In this document: in pieces, positions 1 through 6,032 of the stretch
Numbering within the stretch: the stretch's first letter is position 1
Layout of the letters: each line of letters opens with the position of its first letter
Position numbers and translations under genes: made by a program
Notes under the pieces: model-generated
Seen by the model: the letters and a program-made list of their open reading frames with translations, nothing else
What the model was told of the DNA's origin: nothing
Databases searched by the model: none
Assembly (NCBI GenBank): GCA_030838305.1
Contig: JAUTWY010000327.1
Location: 1 to 10,084, forward strand
DNA length: 10,084 nucleotides
Direction: 5' to 3'
DNA from: Acidobacteriaceae bacterium
GTDB taxonomy: Bacteria; Acidobacteriota; Terriglobia; Terriglobales; Acidobacteriaceae

Positions 1-58
1 ATTGGCTACCACCGAGGCATGAAAAACCTTGGGAGATCACCTGGGTTCTATTCGATGC

Positions 59-304
59 TCAAGCTGCTTGCGTCTTCAATTGTTCGACGTCGAAACGTTC
101 CTCCTTTTTCCAAAGTGTCAAGGTGATGGCCGCGATCTTGCGCGCCAGTGTCAGACGCGCCATCTCCGGCTTCATGCCCTTGGCCAGCAGACCCGCGTAG
201 AAATCGTGGAACGGTCCTCTGCCACAGCTGGCCCGGGTGGCCGCACTCTTGAAGATCTCTTTCATCTCAGTCAGCCGAAAAGGCCGTCCGGCGAGCGAGC
301 AGCG
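59..304 (-). pseudogene. IS110-family transposase, C-terminal remnant
   Basis: The minus-strand frame is open from 304 to the TGA at 61-59, with an in-frame TAA immediately upstream (307-305), so only about 80 C-terminal codons survive. The translation has the look of the end of IS110/IS116/IS902 transposases: an FKSAATRAS segment, then FHDFYAGLLAKGM, a basic helix ARLTLARKIAAITLTLWKK, and a terminal ERFDVEQL. This is the Transposase_20-side tail with its RNase-like serine region. The N-terminal DEDD nuclease domain is absent, so the piece cannot be an active transposase. The first ATG is at 265, but translation is unlikely. I saw no terminal repeats, which is normal for IS110, so the element's edges cannot be placed. 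The remnant abuts the 5' side of nuoB and may mark a past rearrangement there. Confidence 0.7.
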
Positions 305-332
305 TTAGGGACTAAATCGGTCCTTCCTGGTT

Positions 333-338
333 TAAAAT
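333..338 (+). promoter_or_regulatory. Possible -10 box (TAAAAT) for a leaderless nuoB
   Basis: TAAAAT ends six bases before the nuoB ATG, so transcription would begin at or next to the start codon. No Shine-Dalgarno-like purine run lies between the box and the ATG. No convincing -35 hexamer is visible 16-18 bases upstream. The arrangement fits a leaderless message but could be chance in an AT-rich patch. Confidence 0.35.
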
Positions 339-344
339 GATTGC

Positions 345-905
345 ATGCCCCGCGAACTGAATTTCGGCCCTTACGTTGACGTCGAGAATGGCAAGAAGGT
401 GGTCAAGGATTTAACCTACGGCAATCCCACGCCGGAAGGGGTAGTGCTCACCACACTGGATCATGCTGTCAACTGGATGCGGAAGGGATCGATCTGGCCG
501 ATGACGTTTGGGCTGGCTTGTTGCGCGATTGAGATGATGTCGATGGGGGCGGCGCGCTTTGATATTGCGCGGTTTGGGGCAGAGGTATTTCGTCCATCGC
601 CGCGGCAGAGCGATCTGATGATTATTGCCGGGCGGGTGTCGAACAAGATGGCGCCGGTCATCCGGTTGTTGTGGGAGCAGATGCCGGAACCGAAGTGGGT
701 GATTTCGATGGGCGCTTGTGCCACGTCGGGCGGCGTGTTCAATAATTACGCGCTGGTGCAAAGCGTGAATCAGGTGATCCCAGTCGATATTTATGTTCCC
801 GGGTGTCCGCCCCGGCCGGAGCAACTGATCTACAGCATTACTCTTCTGCAGGAGAAGATTCAGAAAGAGCGCGGCACGATCAGGAAAGCCCTGAATCTGG
901 TATAG
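345..905 (+). CDS. nuoB: NADH-quinone oxidoreductase subunit B (complex I)
   Basis: A 186-aa protein clearly of the NuoB/PSST family, the peripheral-arm subunit that carries terminal iron-sulfur cluster N2 and passes electrons from NADH to quinone at the membrane interface. The cluster ligands are visible: tandem Cys59-Cys60 in GLACCAIEMM, Cys125 in SMGACATSGG and Cys154 in VPGCPPRPEQ. Other hallmarks are FRPSPRQSD (82-90) and the AGRVSNKMAP stretch. The length is normal for the family. The chosen ATG gives a complete N-terminus, but no ribosome-binding site precedes it, and a TAAAAT box six bases upstream suggests a leaderless message. Unlike most nuo loci there is no nuoA upstream and no nuoC downstream. 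It stands alone between an IS110 remnant and an unrelated small gene, so the other subunits must be encoded elsewhere, or this is a second copy. Confidence 0.96.
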   Translation: MPRELNFGPYVDVENGKKVVKDLTYGNPTPEGVVLTTLDHAVNWMRKGSIWPMTFGLACCAIEMMSMGAARFDIARFGAEVFRPSPRQSDLMIIAGRVSNKMAPVIRLLWEQMPEPKWVISMGACATSGGVFNNYALVQSVNQVIPVDIYVPGCPPRPEQLIYSITLLQEKIQKERGTIRKALNLV

Positions 906-1131
906 CTTTCAGATTGCGAAGACCGCCAGCGGCTGTGCAAGTTCTTGCTACCTTCCCGTAAGTGGCTCCCAAATAGCCATTTGGATCGATCCTTTCGTTT
1001 GGCGACATCCCGTTCCAAAATCACGAAACCATTTTTCCTTGTAATGAATCTAAGGGGTTGAGTGTAGAGTATCGGCAGGGGCGAAGTCAGAAGACCCCGC
1101 CGCAAGCCGATCCGGGCGTGGAAGGTGTTTG
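906..1131. other. Intergenic region between nuoB and the CxxC mini-protein
   Basis: No coding signal was found in these 226 bases. There is a short inverted repeat (CCAAAT, loop AGCC, ATTTGG, 969-984) overlapping a perfect 10-bp palindrome GGATCGATCC (983-992). No strong GC-rich terminator with a T tract follows nuoB. A TAGAGT at 1065-1070 could be a -10 box for the next gene, but no matching -35 is present. Confidence 0.4.
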
Positions 1132-1368
1132 ATGATCGCAAGGCTGATTGATTTGGTTTTTGGCTGCCATCACTCTCGTTACAGTTTTCCAGTAACAATT
1201 CGAGGGGCGGGGCGCCGGCCTCAAGCGGGGGCTTTGACTGGAACCTACGTCGCGTGCCTCGATTGCGGAAAGGAATTTCCGTACGACTGGCAGGAAATGC
1301 GGGTGATCACGTCGCAGGCTGACAAGCGCGAGTACGTGGCTTCGCTTGCCACTAAGCACGCTGCGTAG
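1132..1368 (+). CDS. Small Cys/His (zinc-ribbon-like) protein, unknown function
   Basis: A 78-aa protein starting at the ATG at 1132. GGAAGG (1120-1125) lies six bases before it, a better spacing than to the TTG at 1129 that would add one residue. The N-terminus is MIARLIDLVFGCHHSRYSF, with Cys12-His13-His14. A central TGTYVACLDCGKEFPYDW carries Cys42-x-x-Cys45. One CH(H) group and one CxxC about 30 residues apart look like the two halves of a small treble-clef or zinc-ribbon metal site. The sequence resembles conserved hypothetical proteins that I associate with Acidobacteriota, but I cannot name a function. The protein has no signal peptide or membrane segment, so it should be cytoplasmic. 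It converges with gltA, whose stop codon lies 69 bases beyond. Confidence 0.75.
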   Translation: MIARLIDLVFGCHHSRYSFPVTIRGAGRRPQAGALTGTYVACLDCGKEFPYDWQEMRVITSQADKREYVASLATKHAA

Positions 1369-1384
1369 GGTGTAGGCGAGAACC

Positions 1385-1412
1385 AAGATCTCTCGCTACG
1401 CTCGGGATGACA
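1385..1412. repeat. Dispersed intergenic repeat copy (ATCTCTCGCT...GGGATGACA type)
   Basis: On the minus strand this stretch reads TGTCATCCCGAGCG then TAGCGAGAGATCTT. I recognise it as a member of a short, very widespread bacterial intergenic repeat whose accidental translation gives peptides such as VIPSVARDL. It is an imperfect inverted repeat (ATCTC against GGGAT, with a wobble) and occupies the gap between two converging genes, where it could act as a weak bidirectional stop. Family membership is from memory, and the copy number in this genome is unknown. Confidence 0.55.
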
Positions 1413-1437
1413 AACAACATTTGAGGCGTGACGCGGA

Positions 1438-2748
1438 CTATCCCGCGGGGACGCTGGCAGCGGTTCTCTTCTCCATCGGCACGAATTCCCTCTCTTCGCA
1501 TCCTGTGTAAATCTGCCGGGGGCGCGTGATCTTCTGCTCCGGATCGGTGACTAATTCCTGCCACTGCGCCAGCCATCCCGCGGTGCGTGGAATGGCGAAC
1601 AATACCGTGAACATCTCCGGCGGAAAGCCCATTGCCTGATACATGATGCCGGAATAGAAATCGACATTGGGATAGAGCTTGCGTTTGACGAAGTATTCGT
1701 CTTCGAGCGCGATGCGTTCCAATTCGAGGGCGATGTCCAGCTTGGGGTTGCGGCCAGTCACCTGGAAAACCTGTTCGGCGGTCCACTTGATGATCTTCGC
1801 CCGTGGATCGTAGTTCTTGTATACGCGATGGCCGAATCCCATTAGTTTGCCATGCCCATCCTTCACTCGCTTGATGTAGGCCGGGACATTATCTTTGGAA
1901 CCAATCTCGTCGAGCATTTTCAGAACTTCCTCGTTGGCGCCGCCGTGCAAAGGGCCTGCCAAGGCTGACGCGGCCGAGGCAGTGGCCAGGTAGGGATCGG
2001 TCTGGGCGCTGCCCACGGTGCGCATCGCGCTGGTGCCGCAGTTCTGTTCGTGGTCCGCATGCAAGATGAATAAGATGTCGAGCGCGCGGGAGAGGACCGG
2101 ATTCGCGACGTATTTCGGCTCGACCATCTTCCACAGCATATTCATGAAATTTTCGGTATAGCTGAGGTCGTTATCCGGATACACGTAGGGGAATCCCACG
2201 TTATAGCGGTATGACATGCCCGCGATGGAAGGCACCTTCCCGATCAGTCGCTTGATCTGCAGCATGCGATTCTCCGCGTCGTGCACCTGGCGGGCTTCCG
2301 GATACACACTGGAAAGCGCTGCCACCGTGCTCACGAACATCACCATGGGGTGGGAGTCGTAGCGGAAGCCTTCCATAAACTTTTTGGTTGCTTCGTGCAA
2401 CATGGTGTGGTGCGTGATGTCGTGCACCCAAGATTGCAGTTGGGTATTGGTGGGTAGTTCTCCGAACAGGAGCAGGTAGGCAACTTCGAGAAAAGTGCAG
2501 CGCTCGGCCAGCACTTCGATGGGATATCCGCGATAGCGCAGAATGCCACGGTCGCCATCGATGTAGGTAATGCTGCTGCGGCACGAGGCGGTGTTCATGA
2601 ACGCCGGATCGTAGGTCATCAGGCCAAAGTCTTGTGGACCGGTCTTGATCTGCCGCAGGTTCATCGCCCGGATAGTTCCGTTCTCGACAGGAACGGTATA
2701 GGTTTGACCGGTGCGATTGTCGGTGATGGTGAGTGTGTTCTCCGGCAT
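1438..2748 (-). CDS. gltA: Citrate synthase
   Basis: A 436-aa citrate synthase that condenses oxaloacetate and acetyl-CoA into citrate, the first step of the TCA cycle. The full bacterial type fold is present. The N-terminal small beta domain is followed by GDRGILRYRGYPIEVLAE (65-82). The catalytic triad is His233 in LHADHEQN, His268 in GPLHGGANEE and Asp363 in PNVDFYSG. Substrate-binding arginines are Arg308 in GFGHRVYK and Arg388 in IPRTAGW. The length matches the roughly 430-aa Gram-negative GltA group. AAGGAG (2760-2765) lies 11 bases before the ATG, a slightly long spacing. The leader is purine-rich and the upstream promoter is good (2805-2833). It appears monocistronic: the M48 gene ends upstream behind its own terminator, and downstream a gene converges. 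Confidence 0.98.
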   Translation of the reverse strand: MPENTLTITDNRTGQTYTVPVENGTIRAMNLRQIKTGPQDFGLMTYDPAFMNTASCRSSITYIDGDRGILRYRGYPIEVLAERCTFLEVAYLLLFGELPTNTQLQSWVHDITHHTMLHEATKKFMEGFRYDSHPMVMFVSTVAALSSVYPEARQVHDAENRMLQIKRLIGKVPSIAGMSYRYNVGFPYVYPDNDLSYTENFMNMLWKMVEPKYVANPVLSRALDILFILHADHEQNCGTSAMRTVGSAQTDPYLATASAASALAGPLHGGANEEVLKMLDEIGSKDNVPAYIKRVKDGHGKLMGFGHRVYKNYDPRAKIIKWTAEQVFQVTGRNPKLDIALELERIALEDEYFVKRKLYPNVDFYSGIMYQAMGFPPEMFTVLFAIPRTAGWLAQWQELVTDPEQKITRPRQIYTGCEEREFVPMEKRTAASVPAG

Positions 2749-2804
2749 GGAAAGAGCTGCTCCTTACTTCTACTTCTTCTCAACTTCTCACGCTGAAAGG
2801 CTCT

Positions 2805-2833
2805 AGCGTAGCTTAAGTTAGTTCACCCGACAA
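2805..2833 (-). promoter_or_regulatory. Predicted sigma70-type promoter of gltA
   Basis: Read on the minus strand, TTGTCG (2833-2828) and TACGCT (2810-2805) are separated by exactly 17 bases, giving four of six and four of six matches to the -35 and -10 consensus. Transcription would start near 2798, leaving about a 50-base purine-rich leader with AAGGAG. Repeated TCTGCC motifs sit directly upstream of the -35. Confidence 0.55.
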
Positions 2834-2834
2834 T

Positions 2835-2863
2835 GGCAGACGGACATGGCAGAAGGCGGCAGA
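2835..2863 (-). repeat. Three TCTGCC repeats upstream of the gltA -35 box
   Basis: GGCAGA (plus strand) occurs at 2835-2840, 2848-2853 and 2858-2863. The starts are 13 and 10 bases apart, and the first two are embedded in ATGGCAGA. Read in the gltA direction they are TCTGCC boxes abutting the -35 hexamer, a position typical for activator sites. The function is inferred from position only. Confidence 0.35.
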
Positions 2864-2920
2864 AATCGCAGATTCGCGCACCGATGGCGTCGGTCCTGCG
2901 TGTACTTGAGTTGTGGCGCC

Positions 2921-2951
2921 CAAAGAAAACCGGCGGCCAAGGCCGCCGGTT
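2921..2951 (-). terminator. Intrinsic terminator of the M48 protease gene
   Basis: ACCGGCGGCC (2929-2938) and its exact complement GGCCGCCGGT (2941-2950) form a GC-rich stem around an AA centre, with one more A-T pair outside. On the minus strand the stem is followed by TTTTCTTTG (2929-2921). It sits 26 bases beyond the protease stop codon and separates this gene from gltA on the same strand. Confidence 0.85.
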
Positions 2952-2976
2952 CGCCGATTCCAGAGTTCCAGCACGG

Positions 2977-4083
2977 TTAGTTCGATGAGTCATCGCGCCG
3001 CTTTAACGTGGGGCGATCATCGTCACTCTTGCTGTCGCCAGTCTTGTCGCCATTGCTGGCGGAAGTTCGCCGCAGGCTGGGCTTGTTGGAGTCTTTCTGA
3101 TCCAGCACTTTGTGCCGATTCTCGATTGCTGCCAGGCGCGTTTTGACTTCGTCAAACTCCGAGGTGGTCACAACATATTGCTGCTTAGAGGGCAGGATCT
3201 TGCCAATTTCTTCCTGCGTCTTCTGGATGCGATCAGGCGTTTGCGGGTGGGTGTCGAAAGCTTTGGAGAGCGTTCCCGGTTTCTTCTTCTCCATGGCCTG
3301 AATCTTTTCGAAGAAGGATACGAACGCCGACGGGTCGTAGCCGGCACGGTACATATATTCCACACCCAGATAGTCTGCTTCCGCCTCGAAGCCGCGGGAG
3401 AATTTCAGGAACGTCATGGGGATCGCCAGGCCCGCTGCCTCGTATCCGGCATAGCCGATGGCGCCGCCCATGAAGATGAACGGGATGGAAGCCATCTGCA
3501 GCAGGTTGGCGCGAGTCATTTCGCGGCCGTAGTGGCAGGCGGCGACGTGCGCGATCTCGTGAGCCATGACGCCGGCCATTTCGGCTTCTTCATCGGCTGC
3601 CAGAATCAACCCTGAATTTACGTAGAAGAATCCACCCGGAAGCGCCATCGCATTCACCACATCGGAGTCGATTACTTTGATGGTGAATGGCACTTGCGCA
3701 TCAGAGTTTCGCACCAGGTTCTGGCCGATGCGGTTCACGTACTCGGTGACCACGGGATCATTGACCAGTTTGATCTGCGACTCGATCTGCTGGGCGTACA
3801 CACGTCCTCGTGCGACCTGGCCTTCCACCGTGTACCAATTGCCGACGCCGCGCCCGCAACCGACGTTGCGGTTCCCTACCGCATCCACGTCGGTCTTGGT
3901 GCCGTCGTGCTTGATCTGACTGTCGTCTTGAGTAGGCAGCTTGGCTGGAGCCTGTTTCGGGGCATTCTGTACATCGCCCGCTTTGGGCTGGTCTTTATCC
4001 TGATCTTGTACCTGGGCCAATGTCCAAGAACCGGCGCCGAATGCCGCCAACGCTACAGAGATTGCCAACCATCGGAATTTCAT
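2977..4083 (-). CDS. Exported M48-family zinc metalloprotease
   Basis: A 368-aa protein with an N-terminal signal peptide: Lys2 and Arg4, a hydrophobic stretch at 6-22, and likely cleavage near TLAQ at 21-24. A Gln/Asp/Lys/Pro-rich linker runs to about residue 65. The M48 catalytic domain covers about 95-290. HEIAH (175-179) supplies the two zinc-binding histidines and the catalytic Glu176. Glu233 in SRGFEAEADYLG, the ExxxD motif, is the expected third ligand. NSGLILAADEEAEMAGVMAHE and DTHPQTPDRI are typical of the BepA/YfgC-like periplasmic group, but the TPR domain of BepA is not evident. The tail (about 330-368) is charged low-complexity sequence rich in Lys, Ser and Asp. The likely role is envelope protein quality control. 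AAAAGGGG lies five bases before the ATG, and a perfect TATAAT is at 4124-4119. Confidence 0.93.
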   Translation of the reverse strand: MKFRWLAISVALAAFGAGSWTLAQVQDQDKDQPKAGDVQNAPKQAPAKLPTQDDSQIKHDGTKTDVDAVGNRNVGCGRGVGNWYTVEGQVARGRVYAQQIESQIKLVNDPVVTEYVNRIGQNLVRNSDAQVPFTIKVIDSDVVNAMALPGGFFYVNSGLILAADEEAEMAGVMAHEIAHVAACHYGREMTRANLLQMASIPFIFMGGAIGYAGYEAAGLAIPMTFLKFSRGFEAEADYLGVEYMYRAGYDPSAFVSFFEKIQAMEKKKPGTLSKAFDTHPQTPDRIQKTQEEIGKILPSKQQYVVTTSEFDEVKTRLAAIENRHKVLDQKDSNKPSLRRTSASNGDKTGDSKSDDDRPTLKRRDDSSN

Positions 4084-4118
4084 AAATACCCCTTTTGCGC
4101 CAAGCTACTCTTACCAGA

Positions 4119-4124
4119 ATTATA
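4119..4124 (-). promoter_or_regulatory. -10 box (TATAAT) of the M48 protease gene
   Basis: A perfect TATAAT on the minus strand lies 35 bases upstream of the protease ATG, leaving a leader of about 28 bases with an AAAAGGGG ribosome site. No good -35 hexamer is found at 16-18 bases, so an activator or another sigma factor may be involved. Confidence 0.55.
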
Positions 4125-4146
4125 CGCCCGATCTGGGCAGACCCAT

Positions 4147-4190
4147 CCCGGACTTCTTCACTCCGTTAGACGCGGGCCTGCAAGTCCGGG
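4147..4190. repeat. Inverted repeat CCCGGACTT / AAGTCCGGG
   Basis: Perfect 9-bp arms at 4147-4155 and 4182-4190 are separated by 26 bases in the divergent region between the protease and the PLP-enzyme genes, just upstream of the protease -10 box. It could be a split operator or a chance repeat. Confidence 0.35.
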
Positions 4191-4218
4191 TTATCCCAGA
4201 ATGGAGCGCGGTGACAAT

Positions 4219-4247
4219 TTGACACCCAAGAGACAAAATCCTATCCC
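4219..4247 (+). promoter_or_regulatory. Alternative promoter candidate, TTGACA-17-TATCCC
   Basis: A perfect TTGACA (4219-4224) is followed after 17 bases by TATCCC, a weak -10. If used, it would give the PLP-enzyme gene a leader of about 150 bases. A second candidate at 4341-4369 is nearer the gene. Confidence 0.3.
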
Positions 4248-4340
4248 CGGCAAGACCGGGCCCTAAAGCTCTAAACTCCGTCCATCGATGAGCGAATTTG
4301 CCGGGATTTGCCACCTGCCGGCACTCCGACAATACCGCGC

Positions 4341-4369
4341 TTGCTACATTCCCTTGCAAACAATAGCAT
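4341..4369 (+). promoter_or_regulatory. Predicted promoter of the PLP-enzyme gene, TTGCTA-17-TAGCAT
   Basis: TTGCTA (4341-4346) and TAGCAT (4364-4369) are spaced by 17 bases, each matching four of six consensus positions. The start point would be near 4376, about 27 bases before the ATG, leaving room for the strong GGGGGAGGAAAG ribosome site. Confidence 0.45.
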
Positions 4370-4402
4370 TGCGTCTTCGTTCAACCGGGGGAGGAAAGTG
4401 TC

Positions 4403-5689
4403 ATGCTCAATCGCCGAAGCTTTCTTGCTGGTAGCAGTGGGCTGGCCGCCAGCCTCGCTTTCCGGGGCGACCTTCTCGCTCAGCTGGACAAAGCAGGTCC
4501 GCTTCCAGATCGCTCTCTTTTCGATAAGAATGAAGACGGCTATTGGGCCGAGGTGCGCAAGCAATTCCTTATCCCGGCTGACGAAATCTACCTGAACAAC
4601 GGAACTGTAGGTTCCAGCCCAGCACCAGTGCTACGGGCCATCTTCGATGGATACGCTTCCACGGAGAAAATGGACCAACAGGATCCCGAGGATTATCCCA
4701 TCTGGGGATATGCCTCGTGGAATGAGTTTCGTGATCCCCTGGCCGCTTTTGTTGGCTGCCATCGCGATGAAATTGCACTGCTTCGCAACGCCACGGAGGC
4801 GAACAGTTATATCGCCAACGGGCTCGACCTGAAAGCGGGCGATGAAGTGCTCATGACCGACCAGGAGCATCCGGGGGGCGAGCATCCGTGGAACTTGAAG
4901 GCCAAGCGTTACGGTATCGTGGTGAAAAAGATTACGCTTCCCCGCCCCGTAAAGGATGCTACCCAGGCTCTCAACCTGTTTAACGACGCGATTACACCGC
5001 GAACGCGCGTGATTTTTTTCAGCCACATCACTACGTTTTCCGGCGTGGTGTTGCCGGCGAAGGAAATCTGCGCGCTGGCGCGATCGAAGGGGATTCTCTC
5101 GGCGGTGGATGGGGCGCATGTACCGGGGATGATGCGGTTGAGCATCAGCGAACTGGGTTGCGACATGTATTCTGCGAGCCCGCACAAGTGGCTGCAAGCG
5201 CCTAAAGGCTCTGGTTTTCTCTACGTGCGCGATGAAGTGATCGATCGACTCTGGAACACGATTGTCACCGAGGGCTGGAACGATGCGAAGCTTCGCGCCG
5301 AGCGTTTCCAGCGCATTGGCAGCTCCAACGTGCCCGCGCTGTGGGGACTGCGCGCTTCGATTAAGCTGGCGAATGACATCGGTTTTGACCGCATCGAGCG
5401 GCGTCACCGCAAGCTGGCTGACTACATGCTGGATGAAATGAAAAAGCGTGGCGCGGAATCGTGGACTTCGCCCGATCCTGCACTGCGATGCGCGATCGTG
5501 ACGGTGAACGTTCCGCCGGTGCCGCGAATGGATTTGGAAAACTGGATGTGGAAGACGCACAAGATCCGCATTCGCGGGGCAGAGCCGAACAAGCTGCGGT
5601 TGTCGACGCCTTACTATTTGCAGAAGAAGGAGATTGAGAGGTTTCTGGAGAAGTTTGACGAGTATAAGCGGGAAAGAAAACTGGCTTGA
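4403..5689 (+). CDS. Tat-exported PLP-dependent class V aminotransferase-fold enzyme
   Basis: A 428-aa protein of the class V aminotransferase/cysteine desulfurase fold, closest in style to isopenicillin-N-epimerase-like enzymes. The N-terminus MLNRRSFLAGSSGLAAS is a twin-arginine signal (Arg4-Arg5, Phe7-Leu8), so the folded, cofactor-loaded enzyme is probably exported. EIYLNNGTVGSSP (61-73) is the usual domain start. The cofactor-binding Asp236 and His239 are in SAVDGAHVPG, and Lys262 in SASPHKWLQAPKG is the Schiff-base lysine. RLSTPYY (399-405) is near the C-terminal carboxylate-binding region. GGGGGAGGAAAG ends shortly before the ATG, an excellent ribosome site. The substrate is unknown: desulfurase, epimerase or lyase activity is possible, and no neighbour points to a pathway. 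The gene diverges from the M48 protease, another exported protein, and appears monocistronic. Confidence 0.9.
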   Translation: MLNRRSFLAGSSGLAASLAFRGDLLAQLDKAGPLPDRSLFDKNEDGYWAEVRKQFLIPADEIYLNNGTVGSSPAPVLRAIFDGYASTEKMDQQDPEDYPIWGYASWNEFRDPLAAFVGCHRDEIALLRNATEANSYIANGLDLKAGDEVLMTDQEHPGGEHPWNLKAKRYGIVVKKITLPRPVKDATQALNLFNDAITPRTRVIFFSHITTFSGVVLPAKEICALARSKGILSAVDGAHVPGMMRLSISELGCDMYSASPHKWLQAPKGSGFLYVRDEVIDRLWNTIVTEGWNDAKLRAERFQRIGSSNVPALWGLRASIKLANDIGFDRIERRHRKLADYMLDEMKKRGAESWTSPDPALRCAIVTVNVPPVPRMDLENWMWKTHKIRIRGAEPNKLRLSTPYYLQKKEIERFLEKFDEYKRERKLA

Positions 5690-5697
5690 ATGCAGTT

Positions 5698-5716
5698 GTT
5701 CATGAACGGCGGTTCA
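5698..5716. repeat. Overlapping GTTCA/TGAAC inverted repeats
   Basis: GTTCATGAAC (5698-5707) is a perfect palindrome, and its TGAAC half also pairs with GTTCA at 5712-5716 across a GGCG loop. Lying nine bases beyond the PLP-enzyme stop codon, it may be a weak terminator. It could also be an operator for the downstream antitoxin remnant. Confidence 0.3.
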
Positions 5717-5783
5717 AGTTTCTCCGCAATTCGCCGTAGCAACGTTTGACCTTTGTTTAACGGAGCCGCTGGCTCAGCCTCAA

Positions 5784-6011
5784 ATGAAAACCATCTCGGA
5801 GAGTGAGTGTAAGACCCGTTGTGCCGTGTTGATAAGGGAAGTCCACTCGACCAGAGAACCGGCGCTTATTTCCAAACGCGGCAAACCTTTTGCCCGCTTT
5901 GTGCCTGCCGGCAAGCCCGTCGAATTCACTGGCAGTTTGTAGGGCATCTTCAAGATCATCGGCGACAGCGAGTCGCCTGCCGAACCGCCTGAGGCTTGGG
6001 AATACGACTGA
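5784..6011 (+). pseudogene. Phd/YefM-family antitoxin interrupted by an in-frame TAG
   Basis: The reading frame from the ATG at 5784 encodes MKTISESECKTRCAVLIREV, then STREPALISKRGKPFARFVP, a clear match to the N-terminal DNA-binding part of Phd/YefM (prevent-host-death) antitoxins. After GKPVEFTGSL the 53rd codon is TAG (5940-5942). The same frame then continues as GIFKIIGDSESPAEPPEAWE to a TGA at 6009-6011, which is the usual toxin-binding tail of these small antitoxins. A lysine codon (AAG) in a GSLKG context could become TAG by one base change. Intact, the protein would be about 75 aa. No PIN/VapC, Doc or RelE-like toxin follows: ino1 starts its 3' end 21 bases later on the other strand. 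So this is an orphan, probably recently broken antitoxin. The truncated 52-aa form could still bind DNA. No clear ribosome site is seen. Confidence 0.75.
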
Positions 6012-6032
6012 GGCCCATTTAACTACCGTCAC

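Noticed and set aside
411..824. 137-aa minus-strand open frame
   Set aside because: It is a shadow of nuoB, whose cluster-binding cysteines fix the real frame.
3112..3615. 167-aa plus-strand open frame
   Set aside because: It is antisense to the M48 protease catalytic domain, with no ribosome site or domain.
4631..5560. 309-aa minus-strand open frame
   Set aside because: It lies wholly antisense to the PLP-enzyme gene, which has motifs, a signal peptide and a ribosome site. The antisense translation shows no recognisable domain and is a by-product of GC-rich codon bias.
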